DNA of 64,000 nucleotides, from assembly GCA_947632485.1 (NCBI GenBank), contig CANRPJ010000002.1:62001-126000 (forward strand), in the 5' to 3' direction. The stretch is from an uncultured Muribaculaceae bacterium. Lineage in GTDB: Bacteria; Bacteroidota; Bacteroidia; Bacteroidales; Muribaculaceae. Below are positions 16,997 to 25,422 of this stretch, in pieces; within the stretch, counting starts at the first letter, position 1, and the number at the start of each line of letters is the position of its first letter. A program made the translations under genes and the position numbers. The notes under the pieces were generated by a model that saw only the letters and a program-made list of their open reading frames with translations, did no database searches and was not told where the DNA came from.

Positions 16997-18868
16997 ATGG
17001 TAGCTTCTCATCTTCTGGTGGCCCTGAGCTGCGCTATCGCCAGCGGCCCCACTGCAGAAACCACCGATACTACAACCCTCCTGCCGACCCTGAACGTAAC
17101 GGCAGGCTCAAAAACAAATGTGGAGCTCCTTCCGCTCACCACCTCCATCGTAACCTCAGCCCAGATAGAAGAGAGCGCCGAATCGTCGCTGCTCCCGGTG
17201 CTGGTGAACCGCGTGCCGGGCGTATTCGTGACTGAACGCGGCATGGCGGGCTACGGAGTGTCAGGCGGAGCTGCCGGTACCGTAAATATTCGAGGCGTAG
17301 GCCAGAGCAACAAGGTGCTCTTCATGGTCGACGGGCAGCCGCAATGGGCGGGTGTGTTCGGCCATGTGCTTTCCGATACCTATGTGGCCAACGGAGTAGA
17401 GCGCGTTGAGGTAGTGCGCGGCCCCTCGTCGCTTCTCTATGGCTCCAACGCGATGGGTGGCTCGGTCAATATCATAACCAATAAAGCTCACACTGACGGC
17501 TTCCGGGGGCGTGCCAAGGCGATGGCCGGGTCGTATGCCACCCAACGCTATGCTCTGACCGGGGCTCTGAAATCCGGTAAATTTGAGGGTACGGCAGGCG
17601 CTACTTTCGACGGCTCCAACGGCAACCGCCCGGGCAGCCACTTCTGGCTCGCCAACGAATACCTGCAGCTTGGCTACGATCTGTCGCAGCACTGGAAGCT
17701 CGGCGGCAATCTGCATCTGACCCAGAGCAAGGCTCACAATCCGGGATCGACCTACGAGCCTCTGGAGAGCATGTGGACCAGGATTTTCCGTGGCACTTCG
17801 GGCCTCTCGCTCGCCAACGACTATGACAATCTGCACGGCGGAGTGCAGATGTATCTTAGCTGGGGCCGCCACCGCCTCGACGACGGCTGGCACCCGGGCG
17901 AGACACCGACGGACTATCTCTATACGCTCAATGACTACAATATGGGCATAACCGCCTACGAAACAATGAATTTCTGGCGCGGCAACGACCTTAGCGTAGG
18001 CCTCGACTTCCAGCATTGGGGAGGCCACCACTATAACGACAGCAAGATTGACGGCACGCATACGGCAGAGTTCAAGAACCACGTAAATGAGATAGCGGGC
18101 TATGTGATGATGCAGCAGTCGTGCCTGCCGGGCGACCTGCTCTCGCTCAATGCCGGCGTGCGCCTGCAGCATGGCTCTAACTATGGCAATGAGTGGGTAC
18201 CTCAGGCGGGCTTCGTGCTGAGGCCGGTAAGCAGCGGCAATCTGAAATTCTCTTTCTCGAAAGGCTTCCGCGCGCCCAATCTCCGCGAGCTTTACCTCTA
18301 CAAACCGGCAAATCCTGATCTGAAACCGGAATATCTGCTCAACTACGATGTGACCTGGAGCCAGACGCTTCTCAACGGCGCTCTGACCTACGGCGCAAGC
18401 ATCTTCTTCATCGACGGTAAGGATATGATTCAGACGGTGATGGCCGACGGGCGCCCCATGAACCAGAATACAGGCAGCTTCATCAATAAGGGTTTCGAGC
18501 TCCAGGCAGCCTACCGCATAAACTCCGACTGGAGCGCCGATGCAAACTACAGCTATCTGCACACCGACAAGCCGCTGCTCGCAGCGCCGAAAAACAAGCT
18601 CAATGCCGAGGTGATATTCACTCCTTCGAATTTCAGCTTCACTCTGGAGAGCAACAGCATCTGGAGTCTTTATACCGTGACCGGCAATGAGGCAGTAAAA
18701 GAGAGTTATTCTCTTCTCAACTTCCGAGGCGCCTATACCTTCCAGATGAAGACCCCGCTCACTCTCTCAGTGAAAGTTGACAATATAACCGACACGGACT
18801 ATGAGATAGTATATGGCTTCCCGATGCCGGGAATAACCGTAATGGCAGGCCTCGAGCTCAAGTTCTGA
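16997..18868 (+). CDS. TonB-dependent receptor, BtuB/CirA-like
   Basis: Outer-membrane active transporter of 623 aa for a small ligand such as a cobamide or siderophore. A short signal sequence is followed by a plug domain: LPVLVNRVPGVFVTERGMAG, VNIRGVGQSNKVLFMVDGQPQW, ERVEVVRGPSSLLYGSNAMGGSVNIIT. The barrel ends YGFPMPGITVMAGLELKF with the usual C-terminal Phe. There is no N-terminal CarboxypepD-reg domain, unlike SusC proteins, and no SusD neighbour. No cobalamin riboswitch is evident in the roughly 100-base leader. A -7-like CAATTTTG lies at about 16950. A bidirectional terminator follows at 18905. Confidence 0.88.
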   Translation: MVASHLLVALSCAIASGPTAETTDTTTLLPTLNVTAGSKTNVELLPLTTSIVTSAQIEESAESSLLPVLVNRVPGVFVTERGMAGYGVSGGAAGTVNIRGVGQSNKVLFMVDGQPQWAGVFGHVLSDTYVANGVERVEVVRGPSSLLYGSNAMGGSVNIITNKAHTDGFRGRAKAMAGSYATQRYALTGALKSGKFEGTAGATFDGSNGNRPGSHFWLANEYLQLGYDLSQHWKLGGNLHLTQSKAHNPGSTYEPLESMWTRIFRGTSGLSLANDYDNLHGGVQMYLSWGRHRLDDGWHPGETPTDYLYTLNDYNMGITAYETMNFWRGNDLSVGLDFQHWGGHHYNDSKIDGTHTAEFKNHVNEIAGYVMMQQSCLPGDLLSLNAGVRLQHGSNYGNEWVPQAGFVLRPVSSGNLKFSFSKGFRAPNLRELYLYKPANPDLKPEYLLNYDVTWSQTLLNGALTYGASIFFIDGKDMIQTVMADGRPMNQNTGSFINKGFELQAAYRINSDWSADANYSYLHTDKPLLAAPKNKLNAEVIFTPSNFSFTLESNSIWSLYTVTGNEAVKESYSLLNFRGAYTFQMKTPLTLSVKVDNITDTDYEIVYGFPMPGITVMAGLELKF

Positions 18869-18904
18869 TGCCCTCGCCTCCACCTTACTGAAAAAGCAAC
18901 AACT

Positions 18905-18935
18905 GAAAAAGCCTTCCGGTCGGGAAGGCTTTTTC
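18905..18935. terminator. Bidirectional terminator between the receptor gene and tRNA-Ser
   Basis: GAAAAAGCCTTCC pairs with GGAAGGCTTTTTC around a short GGTCG loop. There are T-runs on both strands, so it can end the receptor transcript (plus) and the tRNA-Ser transcript (minus). It is 2 bases from the CCA end of the tRNA. Confidence 0.88.
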
Positions 18936-18937
18936 GA

Positions 18938-19029
18938 TGGCGGAGAGAACGAGATTCGAACTCGTGGTAGAGATTGCTCCCTACGTCGGTTTAGCAAACC
19001 GGTGGTTTCAGCCACTCACCCATCTCTCC
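18938..19029 (-). tRNA. tRNA-Ser (GCT), CCA encoded
   Basis: On the minus strand: acceptor GGAGAGA / TCTCTCC, anticodon arm CCGGTTTGCTAAACCG giving GCT, a long variable arm (class II), and T-arm with GTTCGAATC. The discriminator is G, followed by CCA (18938-18940). A minus-strand -7 element TACCTTTG lies at 19062-19069. The gene is divergent from ruvB. Confidence 0.95.
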
Positions 19030-19154
19030 TTGGCAAGCTCGCCGAAGCGTATTTGCGACTGCAAAGGTAAGCACCGATTTTCTATTTTGCAAGCGTCAGG
19101 AAGTTTTTTCTGCATTTTTTTAGCTAATTTTGCAATGCCGACGAGGAGAGGACA

Positions 19155-20171
19155 ATGGATAATCAAGACTTCGACATACGCGATAAGCGGCCTGACCGCG
19201 ATTTTGAGAAAGCACTGCGACCGCTGGAGTTCAGCGATTTCAAGGGGCAGGATAAGATCGTGAGCAATCTGCGGGTATTCACTCAGGCGGCGCGCAAACG
19301 CGGAGAAGCGCTTGACCACACTCTGCTCCACGGCCCTCCGGGTCTAGGTAAAACCACTCTCAGCAATATCATTGCCAACGAACTTGGAGTGGGCTTCAAG
19401 GTCACTTCCGGACCGGTGCTCGATAAGCCGGGCGATCTGGCGGGAATCCTGATGAGCCTGGAGGAGCACGATGTGCTCTTTATCGATGAGATCCACCGGC
19501 TGCACCCCGTGGTGGAGGAGTATCTTTATTCGGCGATGGAAGACTATCGCATTGACATCTTGCTCGACAAAGGCCCCGGAAGCAAGAGCGTGCAGCTCTC
19601 GATAGCTCCTTTTACCCTTGTAGGGGCTACTACCCGCAGCGGCCTGCTCACTGCCCCGCTCAGAGCCCGATTCGGAATAAACTGCCATCTGGAGTATTAC
19701 GACCACGGTGTGCTGCAGACCATCGTGGAGCGCTCGGCGCGTCTGCTCGGGGTAGATATTAGCGATGAAGCCGCACAGGAGATAGCTCTGCGTAGCCGCG
19801 GTACGCCCCGAATAGCCAACGCGCTGCTCCGCAGGGTGAGAGACTTCGCTATGGTGAAGGGTGATGGAAGCGTTGACATCGGAATTACCCGCTACGCTCT
19901 CGAAGCCCTTAATATCGACCGTTTCGGTCTCGATGAGATCGATAATAAGATTCTGCTTACGATCATCGACAAGTTTAAGGGCGGCCCCGTGGGTCTGGGC
20001 ACAATAGCAACAGCGCTGGGTGAGGATCCCGGCACTCTGGAAGAGGTGTACGAGCCATTTCTCATCAAGGAGGGCTTCATCAAGCGCACACCACGCGGCC
20101 GCGAGGTTACAGACCTGGCATGGGCTCACCTGCACCGCTCGCGCGCACCCGAGCAGGGCTCACTTTTCTGA
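19155..20171 (+). CDS. ruvB: Holliday junction branch-migration helicase RuvB
   Basis: AAA+ motor of the RuvAB complex. Walker A is GPPGLGKT (60-67), Walker [12 protein letters not shown], sensor 1 LVGATTRSG, and arginine finger region LRARFGI. The C-terminal winged-helix region [22 protein letters not shown] is also intact. Length 338 aa is normal. A -7 element TAATTTTG at 19125-19132 lies 22 bases before the ATG. The flippase gene begins 6 bases after the stop. Confidence 0.97.
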   Translation: MDNQDFDIRDKRPDRDFEKALRPLEFSDFKGQDKIVSNLRVFTQAARKRGEALDHTLLHGPPGLGKTTLSNIIANELGVGFKVTSGPVLDKPGDLAGILMSLEEHDVLFIDEIHRLHPVVEEYLYSAMEDYRIDILLDKGPGSKSVQLSIAPFTLVGATTRSGLLTAPLRARFGINCHLEYYDHGVLQTIVERSARLLGVDISDEAAQEIALRSRGTPRIANALLRRVRDFAMVKGDGSVDIGITRYALEALNIDRFGLDEIDNKILLTIIDKFKGGPVGLGTIATALGEDPGTLEEVYEPFLIKEGFIKRTPRGREVTDLAWAHLHRSRAPEQGSLF

Positions 20172-20177
20172 TAAGCG

Positions 20178-21710
20178 ATGGCGGGAATAAAAGCACTTGC
20201 AAAGGAAACGGCCATCTACGGTCTGAGCAGCATCGTGGGGAGATTCCTCAACTGGTGTCTGGTGCCCCTCTATGTGTATCTGTTTCCGACGGAGGAGTAT
20301 GGCATTGTAAGCTATCTTTATAGTTTCACGGCGGTATTGCTCGTGATTCTCAACTACGGCATGGAGACCGGCTTCTTCCGTTTCGCCAACAAGGAGACTG
20401 ATCCGGAAAAGGTCTATACAACCACCCTGGCCTCCACCGCCGCCACATCGGCCGTCTTTATTCTGGCTGTGGCTCTCTGGATCAGACCTATATCTGCGGC
20501 TATACTGCTGCCCCGGCATCAGCTCTACGTGATGCTGCTGGCAGTAACGGTAGCTCTCGATGCCTTCAGCAATATTCCATTCGCCTATCTGCGCTATAAA
20601 AAGAAGGCGCTTCGGTTTGCCGGCATCAAGCTGCTCAACGTGTTTGTAAATATCGGCCTCAACCTGTTTTTCCTCCTCATCTGCCCTTATCTGGAGAAGC
20701 ATGCTCCGGCATCGGTCTCATGGTTCTATAATCCGCTCGGCGGCCGCGCTTTCGGCATCGGCTGGATATTTGTGGCCAATATCATTTCCTCGATAGTGGT
20801 GCTTATCTGCCTCGTGCCTCAGGTGTCAGGGCGGAAATGGAGGTTTGACCTTGCGCTCTGGCGCAAGATGCTGGGCTACAGCTGGCCGCTGCTTATTCTC
20901 GGAGTGGCAGGGATTCTGAGCCAGAACATGGGGCAGATGGCCATACCCTACATATTCAAGGGAGCCGAGGAGGCTGCCAGGAGCATGGTTGGCATCTATG
21001 GCGCCAACATCAAGATCGCGATAGTGATGGTGATGTTTACCCAGGCGTTCCGCTACGCTTACGAGCCATTCATCTTTGCCAAGGCGAAAGAGACAGGCTC
21101 AGCCGAAAGCCAGAAGCAGGCCTATTGCGACGCCATGAAATTTTTCGTAGTGTTCGGATTGTTTATCTTCCTGGCGGTGATGTTTTTTCTGCCGATTCTA
21201 AAGCATTTCATCTCGCCGGCCTACTGGGAGGGTCTGCGTGTAGTGCCTATAATGATGGCGGCAGAGCTCTGCTTCGGCATCTTCTTCAATCTGTCGCTCT
21301 GGTATAAACTGACCGACCGCACCCATTGGGGTATGTGGCTTTCTCTTCTCTGCTTCGTGCTGATGCTCGGATTCAACCTCTGGTGGGTGCCTCTTATAGG
21401 CATTCCCGACGGCTATTTAGGGTCGGCATGGGCGGCCCTGGCAAGCTATGCTACGGTGATGGTGCTCTCCTACTTCCTGGGGCGACATTATTACCCTCTG
21501 CCTTACCAGGTGACCCGCATGGCGCTTTATCTTATCGGTGCCTTCACACTTTGGCTCGTGGGGGAAGTATGGCAACCCGATGGCGGCCCAGGCAATATTA
21601 TGGTCTACGCCTGGCGATGCCTTCTGCTGATAATATATCTCGGTGCCGTAGGCTATTTTGAAGAGTTGCCGGTAATTTCAGCATTTTTGAAGAAATCGCT
21701 GAGGCGCTGA
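20178..21710 (+). CDS. Polysaccharide flippase (Wzx/MATE-like, MVF superfamily)
   Basis: Inner-membrane protein of 510 aa with about 12-14 hydrophobic segments across its length. The N-terminal ALAKETAIYGLSSIVGRFLNWCLVPLY is typical of O-antigen or lipid-linked oligosaccharide flippases. It probably moves an undecaprenyl-linked glycan across the inner membrane. It is 6 bases after ruvB and likely co-transcribed with it. No glycosyltransferase genes surround it, so its substrate cannot be inferred from context. Confidence 0.85.
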   Translation: MAGIKALAKETAIYGLSSIVGRFLNWCLVPLYVYLFPTEEYGIVSYLYSFTAVLLVILNYGMETGFFRFANKETDPEKVYTTTLASTAATSAVFILAVALWIRPISAAILLPRHQLYVMLLAVTVALDAFSNIPFAYLRYKKKALRFAGIKLLNVFVNIGLNLFFLLICPYLEKHAPASVSWFYNPLGGRAFGIGWIFVANIISSIVVLICLVPQVSGRKWRFDLALWRKMLGYSWPLLILGVAGILSQNMGQMAIPYIFKGAEEAARSMVGIYGANIKIAIVMVMFTQAFRYAYEPFIFAKAKETGSAESQKQAYCDAMKFFVVFGLFIFLAVMFFLPILKHFISPAYWEGLRVVPIMMAAELCFGIFFNLSLWYKLTDRTHWGMWLSLLCFVLMLGFNLWWVPLIGIPDGYLGSAWAALASYATVMVLSYFLGRHYYPLPYQVTRMALYLIGAFTLWLVGEVWQPDGGPGNIMVYAWRCLLLIIYLGAVGYFEELPVISAFLKKSLRR

Positions 21711-21735
21711 GGCGCATAATTCGGTGTAGATTCAT

Positions 21736-21743
21736 TACCTTTG
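21736..21743 (+). promoter_or_regulatory. -7 element (TACCTTTG) upstream of the lipoprotein gene
   Basis: A consensus TACCTTTG ends only 4 bases before the GTG start codon at 21748, so the predicted transcription start is at or just after the codon. Either the mRNA is leaderless or this element is not the working promoter. Confidence 0.5.
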
Positions 21744-21747
21744 CGAC

Positions 21748-22776
21748 GTGCGACCTATATATGCTTTTCTCCTGATTGTTCTGCTGCCGCTTCTCTGCGG
21801 CTGCAAGGGCGGTGAATTCAGTGTAGATTTCCAGCTTGACTCCGGATTGCGGCAGAATTACCGGGTCAGTTATTATTCCTTCCGGAAAGACGGCGGAAAA
21901 TTAGTAGAAGCCGCGATACCGGTAAGTGAAGGAAAATTTCTGCTTAAGGGCTATTCAAAACGGTCGACTCTGGTGCTGCTGTATGGCAACTCTGATTCGC
22001 CGGCCTTGATCTTCATGGTTTCGCCGGGCGATAAGCTGGTTGTGACCGGCCCGGGCAATGATCCCCGCAAATGGTCGGTAAGCGGCAACAAGACTGATGA
22101 AACCTGGAGCGAATGGAGAAAGAGAAATGAGAAGGCTCTTGACGGAGACTATAAAGAGACGAACCGTGCGGTTGCCGATTATGTGAAGGCGAATCCGAAA
22201 GAGATACTTTCGACAATCCTCATGCTGACGCTCTACGACCGGCGCAATGATGAAAAGGGCTACAACTCTCTCTGGGACTCAATTGCTGCTTCGGCTAAAC
22301 CTCAGGAACTGCTACAGTCGTTAGGCCGATCGGATCAATTCCTTCCGGAAACGGACACTCCCCAGCCGATTGATACGTTGAGGCTCCATACTTCCGACAC
22401 ATTACTGCCGATAGCCCGTGGAGAATCAGAGTTACTGCTCCTGCATTTCTGGCGCACATCGGATAAAGACCGCAACGCAACTGTCGACTCCCTGAAGAAG
22501 CTGCGGAGCGCATATACCGACTCTCTGAAACTTGCCATGGCCGATATCTGCTTCGAACCGGATTCGTTGTCGTGGCGAAGAGTAGTGCGCACAGATTCGG
22601 TTGAAAACTGGATCCGGGCCTGGGCTCCCGCTGCAGAAGCCTCGGAAATAGCGATGCAGCTCAGGGTGACCCGTACCCCTTATTATATCCTGATTGATAA
22701 AAAGGGAGGTCAGAAATTGCGGACCGGCAGCATCGATGATCTCCTCAAGGAGACGAGGAAAAGCCTTAAGAAATGA
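21748..22776 (+). CDS. Lipoprotein with DUF4369-like and thioredoxin-fold domains
   Basis: Envelope lipoprotein of 342 aa. The signal sequence ends in LLCGC (Cys19). The N-terminal region (about 25-125) fits the DUF4369-type beta domain found before thioredoxin domains in Bacteroidetes. The C-terminal region reads as an AhpC/ResA-like fold (LLLLHFWRTSDKDRNATVDSLKKLR, later TRTPYYILIDKKG). The expected CxxC after the HFW strand is replaced by RTSDKD, so disulfide exchange is unlikely. The start codon is GTG; no in-frame ATG precedes it. comM follows 26 bases downstream. Confidence 0.75.
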   Translation: MRPIYAFLLIVLLPLLCGCKGGEFSVDFQLDSGLRQNYRVSYYSFRKDGGKLVEAAIPVSEGKFLLKGYSKRSTLVLLYGNSDSPALIFMVSPGDKLVVTGPGNDPRKWSVSGNKTDETWSEWRKRNEKALDGDYKETNRAVADYVKANPKEILSTILMLTLYDRRNDEKGYNSLWDSIAASAKPQELLQSLGRSDQFLPETDTPQPIDTLRLHTSDTLLPIARGESELLLLHFWRTSDKDRNATVDSLKKLRSAYTDSLKLAMADICFEPDSLSWRRVVRTDSVENWIRAWAPAAEASEIAMQLRVTRTPYYILIDKKGGQKLRTGSIDDLLKETRKSLKK

Positions 22777-22802
22777 TATTCCCATAACTAACCGCCATTC
22801 CG

Positions 22803-24347
22803 ATGCTTTCAAAAGTATATTCCGCAGCAATTAGAGGAATCGACGCCTTCGTGGTGACGATTGAGACGGTTAGCGAACGCGGAGCCGCTTTTTCGATTGT
22901 AGGTATGGCCGATACAGCCGTGAGGGAAAGCTATCAGCGCATCACTACCGCGCTGACACAGAGCGGAATCAAATTCCCGCACAGACGCACTATCATTAAC
23001 CTTTCGCCGGCCGACGTGAAGAAAGAGGGAGCAGCCTTTGACCTCCCTATGGCTATCGGAATCCTGACCTCCAATGAGGCGCTCGCGTGCCCTGATCTGG
23101 CCGGCTACATGATAGTGGGAGAGCTTTCTCTTGATGGCTCTGTGCTTCCGGTAAGGGGAATCCTACCTATCGCCATCAAAGCGCGCGAGAGAGGCTTCAG
23201 GAGGCTTGTAGTGCCCCGTGCCAACGTGACGGAGGCTGCCGTGGTCAATAATATCGAAGTGTTTGGCGTAAGTTCAATATCAGAGACTGTAGATCTGCTG
23301 TCGGGGAATTCCGAGCTTGAGCCCACGGTGATAAATACGCGCGAGAAATTTGCAGAGGCGAGTCTGGAGATGGATTGCGACTTCTCCGAGGTGAAGGGCC
23401 AGGAGAGCGTGAAGAGAGCATTTGAGGTGGCCTGCGCGGGAGGCCACAATATCCTGCTTATGGGCTCTCCCGGCTCTGGCAAATCGATGATGGCGAAGCG
23501 GCTGCCCACCATCTTGCCTCCGCTGAGCCTGCATGAAGCGTTGGAGACCACGAAGATTCATTCCGTGGCTGGTAAACTTCCCCGCGGCTCCACACTAATG
23601 ACAAGACGCCCGTTTCGCACGCCTCACCACACCGTATCGCCCGTAGCGCTCGTAGGCGGCGGTTCAAATCCTCAGCCAGGAGAAATCTCCCTGGCCCACA
23701 ATGGAATCCTCTTTCTCGATGAGTTTCCGGAATTTCCCAGGCAAGTGCTCGAGGTGCTCAGGCAGCCACTTGAAGACCGCGTGATCAACGTATCGCGTGC
23801 CAAATATAGCGTCACCTATCCGGCAGGCTTCATGCTGGTAGCCTCCATGAATCCTTGCCCTTGCGGCTACTATGGCCACCCGACAAAGGCGTGCACATGC
23901 CTCCCCGGAGCCGTGAGCCGCTATATGAGCCGCATTTCGGGGCCGCTTCTCGACAGGATTGATCTTCAGGTGGAGATTCAGCCCGTGGCGTTTGATGATA
24001 TGGCAGACCGCTCTCCGGCCGAAAGCAGCGCTGAAATCCGTGCCCGGGTAGTGAGGGCACGTCAGATCCAGCAAGAACGTTATGCCGAGGAGAAAGGGAT
24101 TTACTGCAACGCACAGATGAACTCACGCCTGCTGCACAAATACGCCTGGCCCGACGCTGCCGGCCTCAATAAGCTGAAAGAGCGCATGACGAAACTCAAC
24201 ATGTCAGCCCGAGCCTTCGACCGTATATTGCGGGTGGCCCGGACGATTGCCGACCTCGACGGCTCTGAAAGCGTAAAATCAGCCCACATAGCCGAAGCCA
24301 TCGGCTACCGCGCCCTCGACCGCGGCAACTACGGCAATGTATTCTGA
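22803..24347 (+). CDS. comM: YifB/ComM family Mg chelatase-like AAA+ ATPase
   Basis: Hexameric helicase-like ATPase; ComM relatives promote branch migration during natural transformation. The 514-aa chain has the N-terminal ChlI domain (ISPADVKKEG-like LSPADVKKEGAAFDLPMA), Walker A MGSPGSGKS, Walker B NGILFLDEFPEF, sensor region ASMNPCPCGYYG, and a C-terminal Mg_chelatase domain ending YRALDRGNYGNVF. The last 43 bases are repeated, with 8 differences, at 25350-25392 beyond an AT-rich cassette. The present 3' end may therefore have been supplied by that cassette. Confidence 0.95.
   Translation: MLSKVYSAAIRGIDAFVVTIETVSERGAAFSIVGMADTAVRESYQRITTALTQSGIKFPHRRTIINLSPADVKKEGAAFDLPMAIGILTSNEALACPDLAGYMIVGELSLDGSVLPVRGILPIAIKARERGFRRLVVPRANVTEAAVVNNIEVFGVSSISETVDLLSGNSELEPTVINTREKFAEASLEMDCDFSEVKGQESVKRAFEVACAGGHNILLMGSPGSGKSMMAKRLPTILPPLSLHEALETTKIHSVAGKLPRGSTLMTRRPFRTPHHTVSPVALVGGGSNPQPGEISLAHNGILFLDEFPEFPRQVLEVLRQPLEDRVINVSRAKYSVTYPAGFMLVASMNPCPCGYYGHPTKACTCLPGAVSRYMSRISGPLLDRIDLQVEIQPVAFDDMADRSPAESSAEIRARVVRARQIQQERYAEEKGIYCNAQMNSRLLHKYAWPDAAGLNKLKERMTKLNMSARAFDRILRVARTIADLDGSESVKSAHIAEAIGYRALDRGNYGNVF
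24305..24347 (+). repeat. Left copy of comM 3'-end direct repeat (attL-like)
   Basis: The last 43 bases of comM match 25350-25392 at 35 of 43 positions, with an uninterrupted 13-base core CCTCGACCGCGGC. The two copies bracket the DUF3791-DUF3990-DUF3791 cassette. Confidence 0.75.
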
Positions 24348-24356
24348 TATAATATA

Positions 24357-24599
24357 ATGACTCCTAAAGATTGTGTTATGGCAAATAGGTTGCGTGATCT
24401 AATTGAATATATAGTAGCGGTGGTGAGTGAATTTGGAGCTAAATATAAACTTACTGATCAAGAAGCATTTCGCTATATAAATTTTCATAATGGGATAGAT
24501 TTCCTTAAGGATAATTATGGAATAATCCATACCCTTGATTTTGATGAGGCTGTAGAGAGTGTAGCAATGTTCTGTAGAAAATCCGGAGGGAAATTATGA
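24357..24599 (+). CDS. DUF3791 family protein (first)
   Basis: 80-aa protein with the family pattern: a helical N-terminal half (LIEYIVAVVSEFGAKYKLTDQEAFRYI), then FLKDNYGIIHTLDFDEAVESVAMFC. DUF3791 proteins often lie next to DUF3990 proteins. Their function is not established to my knowledge; a small antitoxin-like or adaptor role is inference. It starts 9 bases after the comM stop and overlaps the next gene by 4 bases (ATGA). An internal ATG seven codons in (MANRL) is an alternative start. Confidence 0.75.
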   Translation: MTPKDCVMANRLRDLIEYIVAVVSEFGAKYKLTDQEAFRYINFHNGIDFLKDNYGIIHTLDFDEAVESVAMFCRKSGGKL

Positions 24600-25063
24600 A
24601 ATTGTATCATGGATCAAATATAAGGATCGATTCTATAGATCTTGAAAAATCAAAACCCTACAAGGATTTTGGAAAGGGCTTCTATCTGTCAGACGAAGAG
24701 CCACAAGCCTTGGATATGGCAAAATTCAAATCTTCAATTTCTGGTGGAACACCCATAGTGACAAGTTTTACATTTGATGTATTGGGTCTTGAATCATCAG
24801 GATTAAAGACCAAGAGATTTGACTCTTACTCCGAAGAGTGGCTTGATTTCATAATAGCAAATAGAGAAGGGCATAAGGTAGAAAAATATGATTTTGTATA
24901 TGGCCTTATAGCAGATGATAAGGTTGGATTCCAGTTGCGCAGGTATAAAGATGAAATTATTGATAGACAGGAACTGCTTGAGAGATTGAAATATATGAAG
25001 GGAATCACGTTTCAGTACTTTTTTGGAAGTGAGGAGGCGATTAAATATTTGAAAATTATATGA
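24596..25063 (+). CDS. DUF3990 family protein, predicted ADP-ribosyltransferase fold
   Basis: 155-aa protein. The N terminus KLYHGSNIRI, then DFGKGFYLSDEEPQALDMA, and near the C terminus ITFQYFFGSEEAIKYL. The H...Y...Q/E arrangement (His5, Tyr32-33 region, and Gln of FQYFF) resembles PARP-like ADP-ribosyltransferases, and I recall DUF3990 being placed in that superfamily. Small stand-alone ARTs next to conserved tiny partners are often toxins, so a toxin-antitoxin or defence role is plausible but unproven. It overlaps both neighbours by 4 bases, which gives tight translational coupling. Confidence 0.75.
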   Translation: MKLYHGSNIRIDSIDLEKSKPYKDFGKGFYLSDEEPQALDMAKFKSSISGGTPIVTSFTFDVLGLESSGLKTKRFDSYSEEWLDFIIANREGHKVEKYDFVYGLIADDKVGFQLRRYKDEIIDRQELLERLKYMKGITFQYFFGSEEAIKYLKII

Positions 25064-25281
25064 CTAAAGAATTTAAATACCTAAAGGAGGGATTGTCTTC
25101 AGACATAGTCGAGTTTTTAATCGACGATTATGGTCTTGATATCGAAAGAGCTTTAAATACTCTTTATGAGTCTGAGACATATTCAAAAATCAGTGAGCCT
25201 TCTACAGGTCTTTACTTTCAAAGCAGTCGCTATGTTTATTCATATCTGCAAGACGAATTGCAGAATGGAATCATAAAATAA
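25060..25281 (+). CDS. DUF3791-like family protein (second)
   Basis: 73-aa protein, largely helical: LSSDIVEFLIDDYGLDIERALNTLYESETYSK, then TGLYFQSSRYVYSYLQDEL. The pattern is that of the small proteins that accompany DUF3990, often also called DUF3791. It differs clearly from the first 80-aa protein, so the two are not a recent duplication. It overlaps the DUF3990 gene by 4 bases. Its stop lies 68 bases before the second comM 3'-end copy. Confidence 0.65.
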   Translation: MTKEFKYLKEGLSSDIVEFLIDDYGLDIERALNTLYESETYSKISEPSTGLYFQSSRYVYSYLQDELQNGIIK

Positions 25282-25349
25282 TAGTTCGATTATCCTTTAT
25301 ATGCAATATATCATCTTCTATTATACTCCTGATAGTAAAAGTTCAGTGT

Positions 25350-25392
25350 CTATCGCGTCCTCGACCGCGGCTACCACAGCAATGTATTTTAG
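25350..25392 (+). pseudogene. Remnant of a comM 3' end (attR-like direct repeat)
   Basis: In frame it reads YRVLDRGYHSNVF and a TAG stop, against YRALDRGNYGNVF and TGA in the intact gene. 35 of 43 bases match. No start or upstream coding sequence is present, so it is an isolated 3' fragment, probably the original chromosomal comM terminus displaced by the cassette. Confidence 0.75.
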
Positions 25393-25422
25393 TCCCCGTA
25401 AATATCACCATGCTTATTGAAT

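Larger units (their letters stand above)
24348..25349 (+). mobile_element. Candidate integrated AT-rich cassette at the comM 3' end
   Basis: About 1.0 kb between two copies of the comM 3' end. It holds three overlapping small genes and no integrase or transposase. Base composition is far lower in GC than comM or yraN on either side (for example 17 G/C in 24841-24900). The layout fits insertion at the 3' end of comM, with the reading frame regenerated by the incoming copy. Mobility would have to be supplied from elsewhere or has been lost. Confidence 0.6.

Noticed and set aside
17261..18562. A 433-codon frame opposite the BtuB-like receptor
   Set aside because: The sense strand has clear plug and barrel motifs, and the antisense product has no domain.
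24305..25392. Recent tandem duplication of the whole comM gene as the source of the repeat
   Set aside because: Only the last 43 bases are present in the second copy and no upstream comM sequence is found, so insertion at the 3' end is simpler.
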